Assembly (NCBI RefSeq): GCF_030697925.1
Contig: NZ_JAUYOJ010000152.1
Span: forward strand, 1 to 40,868
From: Phenylobacterium sp.
Lineage (GTDB): Bacteria > Pseudomonadota > Alphaproteobacteria > Caulobacterales > Caulobacteraceae
DNA length: 40,868 nucleotides
Direction of reading: 5' to 3'
Shown in pieces: positions 18,049-27,021 of this stretch. A model generated the notes under the pieces. That model searched no databases. It saw nothing but the letters and a program-made list of their open reading frames with translations, and was not told the DNA's origin. Positions within the stretch are counted from its first letter, which is position 1. Each line of letters begins with the position of its first letter. The position numbers and the translations under genes are program-made.

Positions 18049-20630
18049 GCCAGGTCGCCGACCGCGGCGTCGAACAGCAGATAGGTCCGGCCAGCCTCGG
18101 AACTGAGCAGGCTCGCCACCTGGAAGCCCTCATGGTCACGGCTCGCCGCGTCGTCGAGCAAGCCATGGTAGCGCGCCAGATAGGTCACCACCTGGCCCTT
18201 CAAAGCCTCGTCGGTGGCCAGTCGCCGCGCCAGGCGGCGGGTGGCGGCCGGCGCCAGGCGGCGTACGACCTCGCGGGCGCCGTCCAGGTCGCGGGCCTGG
18301 ATGGCGGCGGCCAGTTCGTCGACGCGGCTGCGCGGCAGCAGGGCCGCAGGATCGATGCCCATGGCCCCGATCTCGCCGGCCAGGATGTCCTCGAGCGGCG
18401 CATGCTGCTGGGGCGTCTCGACATCTTGCTCATCGATGGCCGAGAGCAGGTCCTTCCAGGTCCAGCCATCGCCGCCCTGGCCGTCCCCGGTCCGCCCGCC
18501 GGCCTGTCCGAAGACCTGGCTGAACTCCGAGTCGGTGGCGGTTGGGGTGAGGCGCAGGCGTTGACGCAGGCTGGCCTGGGTGTCCGCCGCCTTCACCGGC
18601 TCGGTCAATTCCAGGTCGGGCTCCGCCTCCGCGACCACTTCCACCACGGGCGCGGGTTCGGTCACGGGCGGGGCGACCGCGACCGGCTCCGGTTCCGGCA
18701 CGGGAGCCGGCGCGGCCTTGGGTTCGGGGCGCGCGAGCCGTTCGCGCAGGGTCGCGACCGGCGGAGGCATGGCGCTGGTGCTGGCCACCGCGCCCATCAT
18801 CCGGACGGCTTCGCTCAGCATCTCGTAATTCCGCCGGACGCGCTCCTGGAACACCTCGTCGATGGCCTGGGTCTCGTCGGCCGTGCGCCGAGCGTGGTCC
18901 ATCATGTCGTCGATGCTCTCGGCCACCGCCTTGCGGACCTGCTCGGCCTGGCCGCGCGCCGTGGCCGGCATCTGGGCCGCGCGGGCCTCCACCTCCACCA
19001 GCATGGCGGCGAGCTCGTCCAGCGTGGCGCGAGCGGTTCTGGCGCCCTCCTCCAGCTTACCGGCAGTCGCCGCACCGGCCTGTTCCACCATCTGGGTCGA
19101 CTGTTCGATCAGGGCGCGGGCCTCGGCCAGCCGGGTCTCGAACACCTTGTTGGCCTGCTGGCCCGCGGTGAAGGCGGCCTCAGATAGCTGGTCCACCTGG
19201 TTGCGGGCGGTTTCGGCGTGGCGCTCGGCGGCCTGACGGGTCTCCTCGGCGGCGCGACCCAGGGCCTCGATGGTCACCCGGGTCTGCTCCTCCAGCCGCG
19301 CGCGCTCGGCGGCCGCGGCTTGGGAGACCGCCTCCATGGCATGCAGGGTCGACTGGCCGAATTCGTCGCGCTCGGCCCTGGCCTGCTCGGCCAGCTCTCG
19401 AAACTGCTCCGCCGCCTCGGTGATCATCTGGCGGAGGCTCTCGCCGCCCTTCACCGCCCGGTCGCCCATCTCCACGGTCGACAGCCGCGCCTGGCTGATG
19501 AATTCCGCCAGTTGCGCGGCGTGGCCCTCGGCCTGGACCGCGAAGGTTTCCTGGTCGCCGCGCAGGGCGTGCGCCGCGGTGACCAGGCCGGCCCGCTGTT
19601 CGGTGAGCCCGGTCTCCACGGCGCTGATCTGCTCGGCCACACCCAGGCCCGCGGTCTCCAGGCGCGCGATGTGGCGAGTGAGATCCTCGGCGGCGGTCCG
19701 TGCGGCGTCGCTAGTCTCGCCCGCGGCGGCGGCCAGGTCGGCGGCGCGGGCGGCGAGCGCCGCCTCGGCCTCGCGTAGCTGGGTCTCGGCCAGGTCGGAG
19801 GCCTCGGCCACCATGCGCGCCTGCTGGGTGATAGTGTCGGAGACCGCGGTGGCCTGGGCGTCGAGGGTCTTGGACAGGCCGCCCATCTCGTCGCGCTCAC
19901 GGCCCAGGATCTCGGCGAGCTCGGCCGCGGTGCGGGCGGAGTTGGCGGCGGCCACCACCAGATGCTCGGTCTCCACAGCCAGGGCGTCGCGCAGGGCCAC
20001 GAGGGTCTCGCGCGCCTCGTGCGCGGCCACGCCGGCCCGGGCGATCTCCTCGCGGATATTGGTCACGACGTCATAGGTCTGGGCGCCGGCGGCCAGGACC
20101 GGCGTCACCATCTCGTCGGCCAGCTGCTTGGCGCGGTGGGTCTCGGCGCTCAACTTCTGACCCTGGCGGACCATGTAGGCGGCCAGCCAGACGAACAGGG
20201 CCGGGCCAACCGCCATCAGGGCGAAGACGGTCAGGGCGAAGGGGTCATAGTCGAAGGGCGCGACCGCGCGCCGATAGCCCCAGGCGAAGGCGATGGGCGC
20301 CGCGGCCCACAGCACCGAGACCACGAAGGCGGCCAGGTAGATCGGCCAGCCCGACGGCGCGTCGGTCGCCGCGGCCTCGGGCGCCTGCGGTCGACGCGCC
20401 AAGGTCTGCGGCGAGGCGACGGCGACCTCGGCCTGCGGCGGAATCGGCGACAGCGGCGCGGCGGCCTGCGGCTCGGGGTCCCGAGTCGGCGGCAGGGGCG
20501 GCATGGCGAACAGCTCCTCCTCGGCGGAGATGTCCAGTTCAGGCATTTCGGCGAAGGCTCTGGACGGGGCCGGAGCCTCGTCATCTAGTGTTTGAAAATC
20601 AACAGGTTGGTGCCGCTTTTTAATCTTCAT
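18045..20630 (-). CDS. tipN: TipN-like polarity protein (two membrane helices plus long coiled coil)
   Basis: This encodes 861 residues from the ATG at 20630; a GTG nine codons upstream is the alternative. It begins with a basic MKIKKRHQPVDFQTLDD leader and an acidic, proline-rich stretch to about residue 95. Two membrane helices follow (about 95-117 and 130-153), then a very long Ala/Glu/Arg/Gln-rich coiled coil (about 155-640), a Pro/Glu/Val-rich linker, and a compact C-terminal domain holding WTWKDLLSAIDE. Caulobacter TipN has this plan and size: it marks the new pole and division scar and guides flagellum placement and ParA-driven chromosome segregation. I identify it by architecture and N-terminal resemblance, not by a search. 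A generic coiled-coil membrane protein is the alternative. The epimerase gene is coupled downstream. Confidence 0.72.
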   Translation of the reverse strand: MKIKKRHQPVDFQTLDDEAPAPSRAFAEMPELDISAEEELFAMPPLPPTRDPEPQAAAPLSPIPPQAEVAVASPQTLARRPQAPEAAATDAPSGWPIYLAAFVVSVLWAAAPIAFAWGYRRAVAPFDYDPFALTVFALMAVGPALFVWLAAYMVRQGQKLSAETHRAKQLADEMVTPVLAAGAQTYDVVTNIREEIARAGVAAHEARETLVALRDALAVETEHLVVAAANSARTAAELAEILGRERDEMGGLSKTLDAQATAVSDTITQQARMVAEASDLAETQLREAEAALAARAADLAAAAGETSDAARTAAEDLTRHIARLETAGLGVAEQISAVETGLTEQRAGLVTAAHALRGDQETFAVQAEGHAAQLAEFISQARLSTVEMGDRAVKGGESLRQMITEAAEQFRELAEQARAERDEFGQSTLHAMEAVSQAAAAERARLEEQTRVTIEALGRAAEETRQAAERHAETARNQVDQLSEAAFTAGQQANKVFETRLAEARALIEQSTQMVEQAGAATAGKLEEGARTARATLDELAAMLVEVEARAAQMPATARGQAEQVRKAVAESIDDMMDHARRTADETQAIDEVFQERVRRNYEMLSEAVRMMGAVASTSAMPPPVATLRERLARPEPKAAPAPVPEPEPVAVAPPVTEPAPVVEVVAEAEPDLELTEPVKAADTQASLRQRLRLTPTATDSEFSQVFGQAGGRTGDGQGGDGWTWKDLLSAIDEQDVETPQQHAPLEDILAGEIGAMGIDPAALLPRSRVDELAAAIQARDLDGAREVVRRLAPAATRRLARRLATDEALKGQVVTYLARYHGLLDDAASRDHEGFQVASLLSSEAGRTYLLFDAAVGDLA

Positions 20631-20775
20631 GGTCCGACTTCGGCGGCCTTCCCACACTGCGCGTCACCCCGAGTTCGCGCCTCGACGAAAGGATTACCGG
20701 CGAACCTCGTCGGCGCAAAGCGGCATCGGTGGGAATCTTGGCGGAAGGGTCGGATTGTCGCGGAACGCCGCGGGC

Positions 20776-21027
20776 CTAGGTCTTGATCACCATGGCGCGT
20801 TGTTCGGGGCAGTCCTTGATAGCGCCCGTCGCGGTCTTCGCGGGTTTTGCGGTGAGCTTCACCGAGGCCTTGGCGGCCGGCTTCGGCGCGGTGGTGCGCG
20901 CGATCGTCCGCTCTGCGGGCACGGGCTTCTCGACCTGGTGAGCCTCGAGCGGAACTCCGAAATGCGCATAGGCGACGGCGGAGGAATGCACCACCACGGC
21001 AGCGACGATCTCGGTCAAGGTCTGCAT
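20776..21027 (-). CDS. Hypothetical small protein with N-terminal hydrophobic segment
   Basis: This 83-residue protein starts MQTLTEIVAAVVVHSSAVAYAHFG. The first ~24 residues form a hydrophobic helix that could be a signal anchor or an uncleaved signal. The rest is basic, rich in Lys/Ala/Pro/Thr, and ends with CPEQRAMVIKT. GGAG 7 bases before the ATG supports this start; longer readings of the frame lack such a site. A TATAAC-like -10 element (minus strand, about 21070-21075) and a GANTC site (21054-21058) lie in the upstream region. It lies between ogt and tipN on the same strand. I recognise no family. A periplasmic Lys-rich tail could bind acidic wall or membrane components, but that is speculation. 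Confidence 0.65.
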   Translation of the reverse strand: MQTLTEIVAAVVVHSSAVAYAHFGVPLEAHQVEKPVPAERTIARTTAPKPAAKASVKLTAKPAKTATGAIKDCPEQRAMVIKT

Positions 21028-21149
21028 CGGAGCTCTCCCCGGTCGTCCGACACGATTCCGGCGAGCGGCGTTATACGATAAGCGCCGCCGTTGGACGATC
21101 CGGGGTAACATGAAATTTCGGTCATGTGACCTTGGCGCCTCGCCGCTCC

Positions 21150-21683
21150 TCAGGCGGCGAGATCGCGGAAGGCGGCGCCCTCGTGTCCCAACAGCCAGCG
21201 CTTGCGCTCGACACCGCCACCATAGCCCGTCAGGCTGCCGTCGCTGCCGATAACCCGATGGCAGGGCACGACGATCCCGATCGGGTTGGCCCCATTGGCC
21301 AGGCCCACCGCCCGGACGGCGGCCGGCCTGCCGATCCGCTCGGCCAGGATCTTGTAGCTCACGGTCTCGCCGGCCGGAATCGCGCGCAGGGCGGCCCAAA
21401 CGCTCTTCTGAAACACCGTGCCGCCCGTGCGGCAGACCAGTCGGTCGATCTCGCCCAGGTCGCCGCCGAAATAGGCCGCGAAAGCCTCGGTGATCGCCTT
21501 GGGCGCGGCGCGGTCCGTCAGGGTCACCGGGCCGTTCTGCCGGCGCAGCAGCAGGTGCATCCGCGCCTCATGGCTGACCCAGTCGAAGACGCGCAGCGCG
21601 CCATCGGCGTCGAACACCACCAGCCCGACCCCGACCGGGGTGTCGATACGATCGAGGAACAGGGATTCAGGCGGCTTGGGCAT
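21150..21683 (-). CDS. ogt: Methylated-DNA-[protein]-cysteine S-methyltransferase
   Basis: This 177-residue suicide enzyme transfers the methyl group of O6-methylguanine (and O4-methylthymine) in DNA to its own cysteine. The active site is IVVPCHRVIGSDGSLTGYGGG with Cys141, and the preceding helix-turn-helix is FQKSVWAALRAIPAGETVSYKILAERIGRPAAVRAVG with the conserved Tyr110 and the Arg finger near 124. The N-terminal ribonuclease-like domain (1-85) is present. The start at 21683 lies 17 bases inside the end of the Ada-AlkA gene, so the two are probably translated together. Together they provide the activities that E. coli spreads over Ada, AlkA and Ogt. A start 18 codons upstream is possible but would deepen the overlap. 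Confidence 0.93.
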   Translation of the reverse strand: MPKPPESLFLDRIDTPVGVGLVVFDADGALRVFDWVSHEARMHLLLRRQNGPVTLTDRAAPKAITEAFAAYFGGDLGEIDRLVCRTGGTVFQKSVWAALRAIPAGETVSYKILAERIGRPAAVRAVGLANGANPIGIVVPCHRVIGSDGSLTGYGGGVERKRWLLGHEGAAFRDLAA

Positions 21684-23163
21684 GCTTGGTCTCCGAGGGA
21701 TTCTTAGGATCGGCCGCCCAGAGATGCGAAGCCGCATAGGCCCGCCAGGGTCGCCAGCGCTCGGCCCGGATGAGCAGTTCGGCCGGGGTTGGCCGCACGC
21801 CGTCGGGGGTCTCCAGCGCCCGCATCAGGCCGATGTCGGCGCTGGGGAAGGCGTCGGGTTCGCGCAGGGCGCGCATGGCGATGTACTGAGCCGTCCATTC
21901 GCCGATGCCCGGCAAGGCGCGCAAGGCCGCCACGGCCTCGTCCAGGCTACGGCGGGTTCCGAACAGGTCCGGGTCGGCCGCGGCGGCCGCCGCCAGACCC
22001 ACCAGGGCCCGACCGCGGGCGCGCGGCATGGCCAGGGTCTCGACATCCACCGTGGCCAGGCATTCCGGCGTCGGGAAGAACTGTGTGAGGCCCATCTGGT
22101 TGGCCGCCTCATCCAGCAAGGGCTCGCCATAGGCCGCGGAGATCTTGCCCGCCAACTGGCGCGCCGCATGGACCGTGATCTGTTGGCCCAGCACCGCGCG
22201 GACCGACAACTCGAACCCGTCCCACGCGCCCGGGGCCCGCAGGCCCGGCCGCGCCGCCACCAGCGGCGCTAGGTCGGGATCCTCGGAGAGATGCGCCTCG
22301 ATGATCGCCGGGTCGGCGGCCAAGTCGAACACCCGGCGCACCTTGGCGATGATGGTGGGCCAAGCCTGGACCTTCGGGAACCGCAGTGTGACCTTCAAAT
22401 AGGCCCCCTCGCCGGGCTCGACCATGACCACTCCGCGCGCATCTCCCACAGTCAGCGTGCGGGCGTAGCGTCCATTGGCGACCACCTCGACCCCGGGAAT
22501 GGCCCGGGCGGTGAGGAAGGCCAGCATGGCTTGCCAGTCATATGGCGCGCGATAGGGCAGCTTGATCGTCGCGGCCCCTCCCTCGCCCGCGGCGATCTCG
22601 GCCCCGCCCAGCCGCCGCAGGGCGCCGGGCGGACGTCGGAAGAGCTGCTGGAAGGTCTCGTTGAACCGCCGCACGCTGCCGAAGCCAGCGGCCAGGGCCA
22701 CCTCGGCCATGGGCAGGCGGGTCTCGTGCAGCAGCTGCTTGGCCAGCAGCACCCGCCGTGTCTGGGCCACCGCCACGGGCGAGGCGCCCACATGCTGCTG
22801 GAACAGCCGGCGAAGCTGACGCTCGCCTACCCCCAGCCGCCCGGCCAGGGCGTCGACGTCGCCGATGTCCATCGCCCCGGCCTCGATCAAGGCCAGGGCC
22901 CGCGAGACGGTGTTGGAAGTTCCGCGCCACGATCCCAGGTCGGGCGAGGTCTCGGGCCGACAGCGCAGGCAGGGTCGGAACCCCGCCTCCTGGGCCGCCG
23001 CGGCCGAGCGGTGGAAGGTCATGTTCTCGCGCTTGGGGGTCCGCGCCGGGCAGATCGGCCGGCAGTAAATCCCCGTGGTCTTCACGCCGCAGAAGATCCG
23101 TCCGTCGAACCGGGCGTCGCGGGTCTGAAAGGCGCGGTAGCAGGCGTCGTCATCCATATCCAT
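21667..23163 (-). CDS. alkA: Ada N-domain / AraC-type / AlkA fusion (3-methyladenine DNA glycosylase II)
   Basis: This 498-residue protein combines three parts. First comes the Ada zinc domain (about 5-75) with four cysteines in YCRPICP (Cys34, Cys38) and PCLRC (Cys65, Cys68). In Ada one of these accepts a methyl group from phosphotriesters and switches on DNA binding. Second is an AraC-type helix-turn-helix (about 85-180; ALAAGFGSVRRFNETFQQLFRRPP). Third is the AlkA glycosylase (about 190-498) with the helix-hairpin-helix LPGIGEWTAQYIAMRAL and the catalytic Asp in AFPSADIGLMRAL. It should both excise alkylated purines and regulate the adaptive response. The O6-methylguanine transferase is a separate, overlapping gene. 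Tandem repeats upstream (23197-23244) may be its own binding site. The ATG at 23163 has no clear ribosome-binding site; starts further upstream would lie within those repeats. Confidence 0.92.
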   Translation of the reverse strand: MDMDDDACYRAFQTRDARFDGRIFCGVKTTGIYCRPICPARTPKRENMTFHRSAAAAQEAGFRPCLRCRPETSPDLGSWRGTSNTVSRALALIEAGAMDIGDVDALAGRLGVGERQLRRLFQQHVGASPVAVAQTRRVLLAKQLLHETRLPMAEVALAAGFGSVRRFNETFQQLFRRPPGALRRLGGAEIAAGEGGAATIKLPYRAPYDWQAMLAFLTARAIPGVEVVANGRYARTLTVGDARGVVMVEPGEGAYLKVTLRFPKVQAWPTIIAKVRRVFDLAADPAIIEAHLSEDPDLAPLVAARPGLRAPGAWDGFELSVRAVLGQQITVHAARQLAGKISAAYGEPLLDEAANQMGLTQFFPTPECLATVDVETLAMPRARGRALVGLAAAAAADPDLFGTRRSLDEAVAALRALPGIGEWTAQYIAMRALREPDAFPSADIGLMRALETPDGVRPTPAELLIRAERWRPWRAYAASHLWAADPKNPSETKHAQAA

Positions 23164-23196
23164 GCCGGGAAGATGGGGTCGGCGGACACGAAAGTC

Positions 23197-23244
23197 TCGC
23201 GGTTTTCGGACATTGCCCGCCGAGGTTTCGCGGTTTTCGGACAT
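23197..23244. promoter_or_regulatory. Tandem 17-base direct repeat upstream of ada-alkA
   Basis: TCGCGGTTTTCGGACAT occurs at 23197-23213 and again, without mismatch, at 23228-23244. The copies are 31 bases apart, about three helical turns, so they face the same side of the DNA. They lie 34-81 bases upstream of the ada-alkA start. AraC-type regulators, the DNA-binding class contained in this Ada-AlkA protein, usually bind direct repeats. An adaptive-response operator is therefore a reasonable inference. A coding origin (a duplicated N-terminal segment) is less likely. Confidence 0.5.
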
Positions 23245-23393
23245 CACCGTGGTCGCGGGCCACGTGACCGCTCCGCAGCAATTTCCTTGGGACGCTGTCA
23301 GTAAATCTCTATCGTCACGGTGGGTCGGGTCCCCTAATCCACCGCCAGGGCCAATCCGAGCGCCAGGTGGCGCGCGGACGTTTCGCGATTAGC

Positions 23394-23407
23394 GGCGGAT
23401 ATCCGCC
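23394..23407. promoter_or_regulatory. 14-base perfect palindrome upstream of cysD
   Basis: GGCGGATATCCGCC reads the same on both strands and lies 28 bases before the cysD ATG. It could be a dimeric regulator site or a small RNA hairpin in the leader. Its AT centre and position favour a protein-binding site, but short GC-rich palindromes arise easily in this DNA, so the call is weak. Confidence 0.3.
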
Positions 23408-23435
23408 CGAGGTTCATGTGCAAGGTTCAGCCCTG

Positions 23436-24365
23436 ATGCAGGCGCAGGCGCCGGCGATCTCCACCGAGACCCTGACCCATCTCCAGCGCCTGGAGGCCGA
23501 GAGCATCCACATCATGCGCGAGGTGGCGGCTGAGGCCGAACGCCCGGTGATGCTCTATTCCATCGGCAAGGACTCGGCCGTGATGCTGCATCTGGCGGCC
23601 AAAGCCTTCTATCCCTCCAAGCCGCCTTTTCCCCTGCTGCACGTGGACACGACCTGGAAGTTCCGGGCCATGTACGAGATGCGCGAGCGCATGGCCAAGG
23701 AGCTGGGCTTCGAGCTGCTGGTCCACAAGAACCCCGAGGCCGTCGAGCGGAACATCAACCCGTTCGACCACGGCAGCGCGCTGCACACCGACATCTGGAA
23801 GACCGAGGGCCTGAAGCAGGCGCTCGACAAGTACGGCTTCGACGCGGCCTTCGGCGGCGCACGGCGCGATGAGGAGAAGTCCCGCGCCAAGGAACGCATC
23901 TTCTCGTTCCGCTCGGCCCAGCACCGCTGGGATCCCAAGAACCAGCGGCCGGAACTGTGGAAGCTCTACAACGCCCGCAAGAACCCCGGCGAGAGCGTCC
24001 GGGTGTTCCCGATCTCCAACTGGACCGAGCTGGACATCTGGCAATACATCCACCTGGAGAACATCCCCATCGTGCCGCTCTACTTCTCCGAAGTCCGGCC
24101 GGTGGTGGAGCGCGACGGCGCCCTGATCATGGTCGATGACGAGCGCATGCCCCTGCGTCCCGACGAGACCCCGGCGATGAAGTCGGTGCGGTTCCGCACC
24201 CTGGGCTGCTACCCGCTCACCGGCGCCGTCGAGAGCACGGCGGCCACCCTGCCCGAGATCATCCAGGAGATGCTGCTCACCACCACAAGCGAGCGCCAGG
24301 GCCGCATGATCGACCACGACCAGGCGGCCTCCATGGAGAAGAAGAAGCAGGAGGGCTATTTCTGA
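23436..24365 (+). CDS. cysD: Sulfate adenylyltransferase subunit 2
   Basis: This 309-residue PP-loop ATPase starts at ATG 23436, where family similarity begins ([30 protein letters not shown]). The nucleotide loop is SIGKDSAVM (Ser42-Ser47), followed by [38 protein letters not shown] and the C-terminal [14 protein letters not shown], all conserved. CysD adenylates sulfate to adenosine 5'-phosphosulfate, driven by GTP hydrolysis on CysN, the first step of assimilatory sulfate activation. The stop codon shares one base with the cysN start (TGATG), so subunits are made in step. AAGG about 10 bases upstream is a modest ribosome-binding site. A palindrome at 23394-23407 may serve control. Confidence 0.95.
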   Translation: MQAQAPAISTETLTHLQRLEAESIHIMREVAAEAERPVMLYSIGKDSAVMLHLAAKAFYPSKPPFPLLHVDTTWKFRAMYEMRERMAKELGFELLVHKNPEAVERNINPFDHGSALHTDIWKTEGLKQALDKYGFDAAFGGARRDEEKSRAKERIFSFRSAQHRWDPKNQRPELWKLYNARKNPGESVRVFPISNWTELDIWQYIHLENIPIVPLYFSEVRPVVERDGALIMVDDERMPLRPDETPAMKSVRFRTLGCYPLTGAVESTAATLPEIIQEMLLTTTSERQGRMIDHDQAASMEKKKQEGYF

Positions 24366-26269
24366 TGGCTCACCAGTCCGATCTCATCGCCGCCGACATC
24401 GAGGCCTATCTGCTGGCCCACCAGCACAAGAGCCTGCTGCGCTTCCTCACTTGCGGCTCGGTGGACGACGGCAAGTCGACCCTGATCGGCCGCCTCCTCT
24501 ACGACTCCAAGATGATCTTCGAGGACCAGCTCGCGGCTCTGGAAGCCGACAGCAAGAAGGTCGGCACCCAGGGCGGCGAGATCGATTTCGCCCTGCTGGT
24601 CGACGGCCTGGCCGCCGAGCGCGAGCAAGGCATCACCATTGACGTCGCCTACCGGTTCTTCTCCACCGACAAGCGCAAGTTCATCGTCGCCGACACCCCC
24701 GGCCACGAACAGTACACCCGCAACATGGTCACCGGCGCCTCGACCGCCGACGCCGCCGTCATCCTGATCGATGCGCGCCGCGGGGTGCTGACCCAGACGC
24801 GGCGCCACTCCTATCTCGTCAGCCTGCTCGGCATCCGCCACGTGGTCCTGGCGATCAACAAGATGGACCTGGTCGGCTGGAGCCAGGAGACCTACGACAC
24901 GATCCTGGCCGAGTATCGGGCGTTCGCGGCCCAGATCGGCATCAAGGACTTCACCGCCATCCCCATGTCGGCGCTGAAGGGCGACAACATCACCGCCCAG
25001 AGCGACGCCGCCCCCTGGTACGATGGCCCGGCCCTGCTGCCACTGCTGGAGAGCCTGCCCGTCGAGGACGACCAGCGGGGGAAGCCCTTCCGCATGCCGG
25101 TCCAATGGGTCAACCGGCCCAATCTCGACTTCCGCGGCTTCTCGGGCTTCGTCTCGGCCGGCGTCATCCGGCCGGGCGACAAGATCAAGGCCCTGCCCTC
25201 CGGTCGCGAGAGCCTCATCGACCGCATCGTCACCAAGGACGGCGATCTGCCCGAGGCGGTAGCCGGCCAGTCGGTGACGCTCACCCTCACCGACGAGATC
25301 GACATCTCCCGCGGCGACGTCATCGCCGCCACCGCCTCGCCGCCGCCGGTCGCCGACCAGTTCGAGGCCACGGTGGTCTGGATGGACGATGAGGCCATGC
25401 TGCCGGGCCGTCCCTATCTCATGAAGCTGGGCGCCCGTACGGTCGCCGCCCAGATCACGGAGCCCAAGTACAAGGTCAATGTGAACACCCTTGAGCACCT
25501 GGCCGCCAAGCGGCTGGAGCTCAACGAGATCGGGGTCTGCAACCTCTCCCTCGACGCCCCCATCGCCTTCGACGCCTATGCCGACAACCACGATCTGGGC
25601 GGCTTCATCCTGATCGACCGGATCTCCAACCGCACGGTCGGGGCGGGCATGCTGCATTTCGCCCTGCGCCGCAGCCAGAACATCCACTGGCAGGCGCTCG
25701 ACGTCGACAAGACCTCCCGCGCGGCGCAGAAGGGCCAGCGCGGGCGCGTAGTCTGGCTGACCGGCCTCTCGGGCTCGGGCAAATCGACCATCGCCAACCT
25801 GGTCGAGAAGCGCCTGCACGCCAACGGCCGCCACACCTCCCTGCTGGACGGCGACAATGTCCGCCATGGCCTGAACAAGGACCTGGGCTTCACCGACGAG
25901 GATCGGGTGGAGAACATCCGCCGGGTGGCCGAAGTGTCCAAACTGATGGTCGACGCCGGCCTGATCGTGCTGGTCTCGTTCATCTCGCCCTTCCGCGCCG
26001 AGCGGCGCATGGCGCGGGAGCTGCAGGCCGAGGGCGACTTCGTCGAGGTCTATGTGAACACCCCGCTGGAGGTCGCCGAGCAGCGCGACGTCAAGGGCCT
26101 CTACAAGAAGGCCCGCGCGGGGGAGCTGAAGAACTTCACCGGCATCGACAGTCCCTATGAAGCCCCGGAGCACCCGGAGATCGTGGTCGACACCACCGCC
26201 ATGTCGCCGACCGAGGCGGCCGAGCGCATCGTCGCCTGGCTGGAGGGCGAACTCGACTACTCGATCTGA
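24365..26269 (+). CDS. cysN: Bifunctional sulfate adenylyltransferase subunit 1 / APS kinase
   Basis: This 634-residue fusion has two parts. Residues 1 to about 440 form a translation-factor-like GTPase: GSVDDGKST (P-loop, 31-39), [12 protein letters not shown] (about 111-122) and NKMDL, then two beta-barrel domains. From about 455 follows APS kinase, with P-loop GLSGSGKST (about 466-474), [16 protein letters not shown] and [15 protein letters not shown]. CysN powers CysD; the kinase domain phosphorylates adenosine 5'-phosphosulfate to PAPS. Such CysN-CysC fusions (NodQ-type) are common in Alphaproteobacteria. The product feeds sulfite and cysteine synthesis or sulfotransferases; which use applies here cannot be told. 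It overlaps the convergent glutathione transferase gene by 13 bases. Confidence 0.95.
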   Translation: MAHQSDLIAADIEAYLLAHQHKSLLRFLTCGSVDDGKSTLIGRLLYDSKMIFEDQLAALEADSKKVGTQGGEIDFALLVDGLAAEREQGITIDVAYRFFSTDKRKFIVADTPGHEQYTRNMVTGASTADAAVILIDARRGVLTQTRRHSYLVSLLGIRHVVLAINKMDLVGWSQETYDTILAEYRAFAAQIGIKDFTAIPMSALKGDNITAQSDAAPWYDGPALLPLLESLPVEDDQRGKPFRMPVQWVNRPNLDFRGFSGFVSAGVIRPGDKIKALPSGRESLIDRIVTKDGDLPEAVAGQSVTLTLTDEIDISRGDVIAATASPPPVADQFEATVVWMDDEAMLPGRPYLMKLGARTVAAQITEPKYKVNVNTLEHLAAKRLELNEIGVCNLSLDAPIAFDAYADNHDLGGFILIDRISNRTVGAGMLHFALRRSQNIHWQALDVDKTSRAAQKGQRGRVVWLTGLSGSGKSTIANLVEKRLHANGRHTSLLDGDNVRHGLNKDLGFTDEDRVENIRRVAEVSKLMVDAGLIVLVSFISPFRAERRMARELQAEGDFVEVYVNTPLEVAEQRDVKGLYKKARAGELKNFTGIDSPYEAPEHPEIVVDTTAMSPTEAAERIVAWLEGELDYSI

Positions 26270-26925
26270 GCCAGCTCCGGGCCGGGGAAGAACCCCCGGA
26301 ACGGCCGCGCCTCCTCGACCACGCGCGCGAACGACGGGCGGGCGCGCAGGCGCTTGTAGTAGGCCGCCAGCCGCGGGTGGGTCTGGGCGATGGGCTCCAG
26401 GGCGTCCGCATAGAACAGCGCCGGCGCGGCCGCGCAGTCGGCGAAGCTGAACACCCCGCCCAGTGCCCAGGGGCCCTCGCCGATCTGGTCGTCGAGGACG
26501 CCGTATGCGGTGCGCAGCATGCCGCGCCACAGGACGACGCCGGCCGGGTCCTTCGCGCCCTCCGGCCTCAGCCGGTCGCCGACGATCCGCTGCAGAGGGT
26601 CCTGAACATAGTTGTCGAACAGCCGGTCGAGCAGCCGCGCGCGCAGCCGCAGGGCCGGATCCTCCGGCAGCAGCCTGACCTTGCCTGGATAGAAGGTGTC
26701 CAGGTGCTCGATGACGATGCTGGCCTCGGGCAGGACGACGCCCCGCGCCGTGTCCTCCAGGACCGGCATCTTGCCCATCGGCCACAGGGCGTAGAACGCC
26801 GCCCGCCCGGCCTCGTCGCCCAGGTCGACGGGGACCGCCTCGAACGGCGTCTCGTTCTCGTAGAAGGCCATGATCGCCTTTTGGCAGTACGAGGCGAACG
26901 GGTGCTGGTGCAGGCGAAGGGTCAT
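26257..26925 (-). CDS. Glutathione S-transferase family protein
   Basis: This 222-residue protein has a thioredoxin-fold N-domain, [33 protein letters not shown], with SYCQK at the usual catalytic Ser/Cys position. The glutathione-binding segment is GKMPVLED...[13 protein letters not shown], where the cis-Pro and the E-A-S motif contact glutathione. The helical C-domain (about 90-222) includes [19 protein letters not shown] with the N-capping Asp. AAAGGAG 6 bases before the ATG is a strong ribosome-binding site. Such proteins conjugate or reduce electrophiles in the cytoplasm. The substrate is not predictable. It is a single gene, convergent with cysN. Confidence 0.9.
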   Translation of the reverse strand: MTLRLHQHPFASYCQKAIMAFYENETPFEAVPVDLGDEAGRAAFYALWPMGKMPVLEDTARGVVLPEASIVIEHLDTFYPGKVRLLPEDPALRLRARLLDRLFDNYVQDPLQRIVGDRLRPEGAKDPAGVVLWRGMLRTAYGVLDDQIGEGPWALGGVFSFADCAAAPALFYADALEPIAQTHPRLAAYYKRLRARPSFARVVEEARPFRGFFPGPELAQIE

Positions 26926-27021
26926 GTCACGCTCCTTTGCTTAAGGGACGACTTCACTAACGCCCCCCGCGCTCGCAGGCAAGATCACTGTAGCAACAAC
27001 TAAACCGTCTGGCGCGGCCGG

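Noticed and set aside
14796..26269. A sulfate uptake and activation cluster made of the SulP gene and cysD-cysN
   Set aside because: The genes are on opposite strands and separated by more than 7 kb of unrelated genes; linkage does not support joint function.
24365..26269. NodQ of a nodulation-factor pathway
   Set aside because: The CysN-CysC fusion is common in non-symbiotic Alphaproteobacteria and no nod genes are present.
24356..26785. Long open minus-strand frame opposite cysN
   Set aside because: Its translation is low-complexity Gly/Asp/His/Gln-rich sequence typical of the antisense of GC-rich genes, and the plus strand holds an unmistakable CysN-CysC protein.
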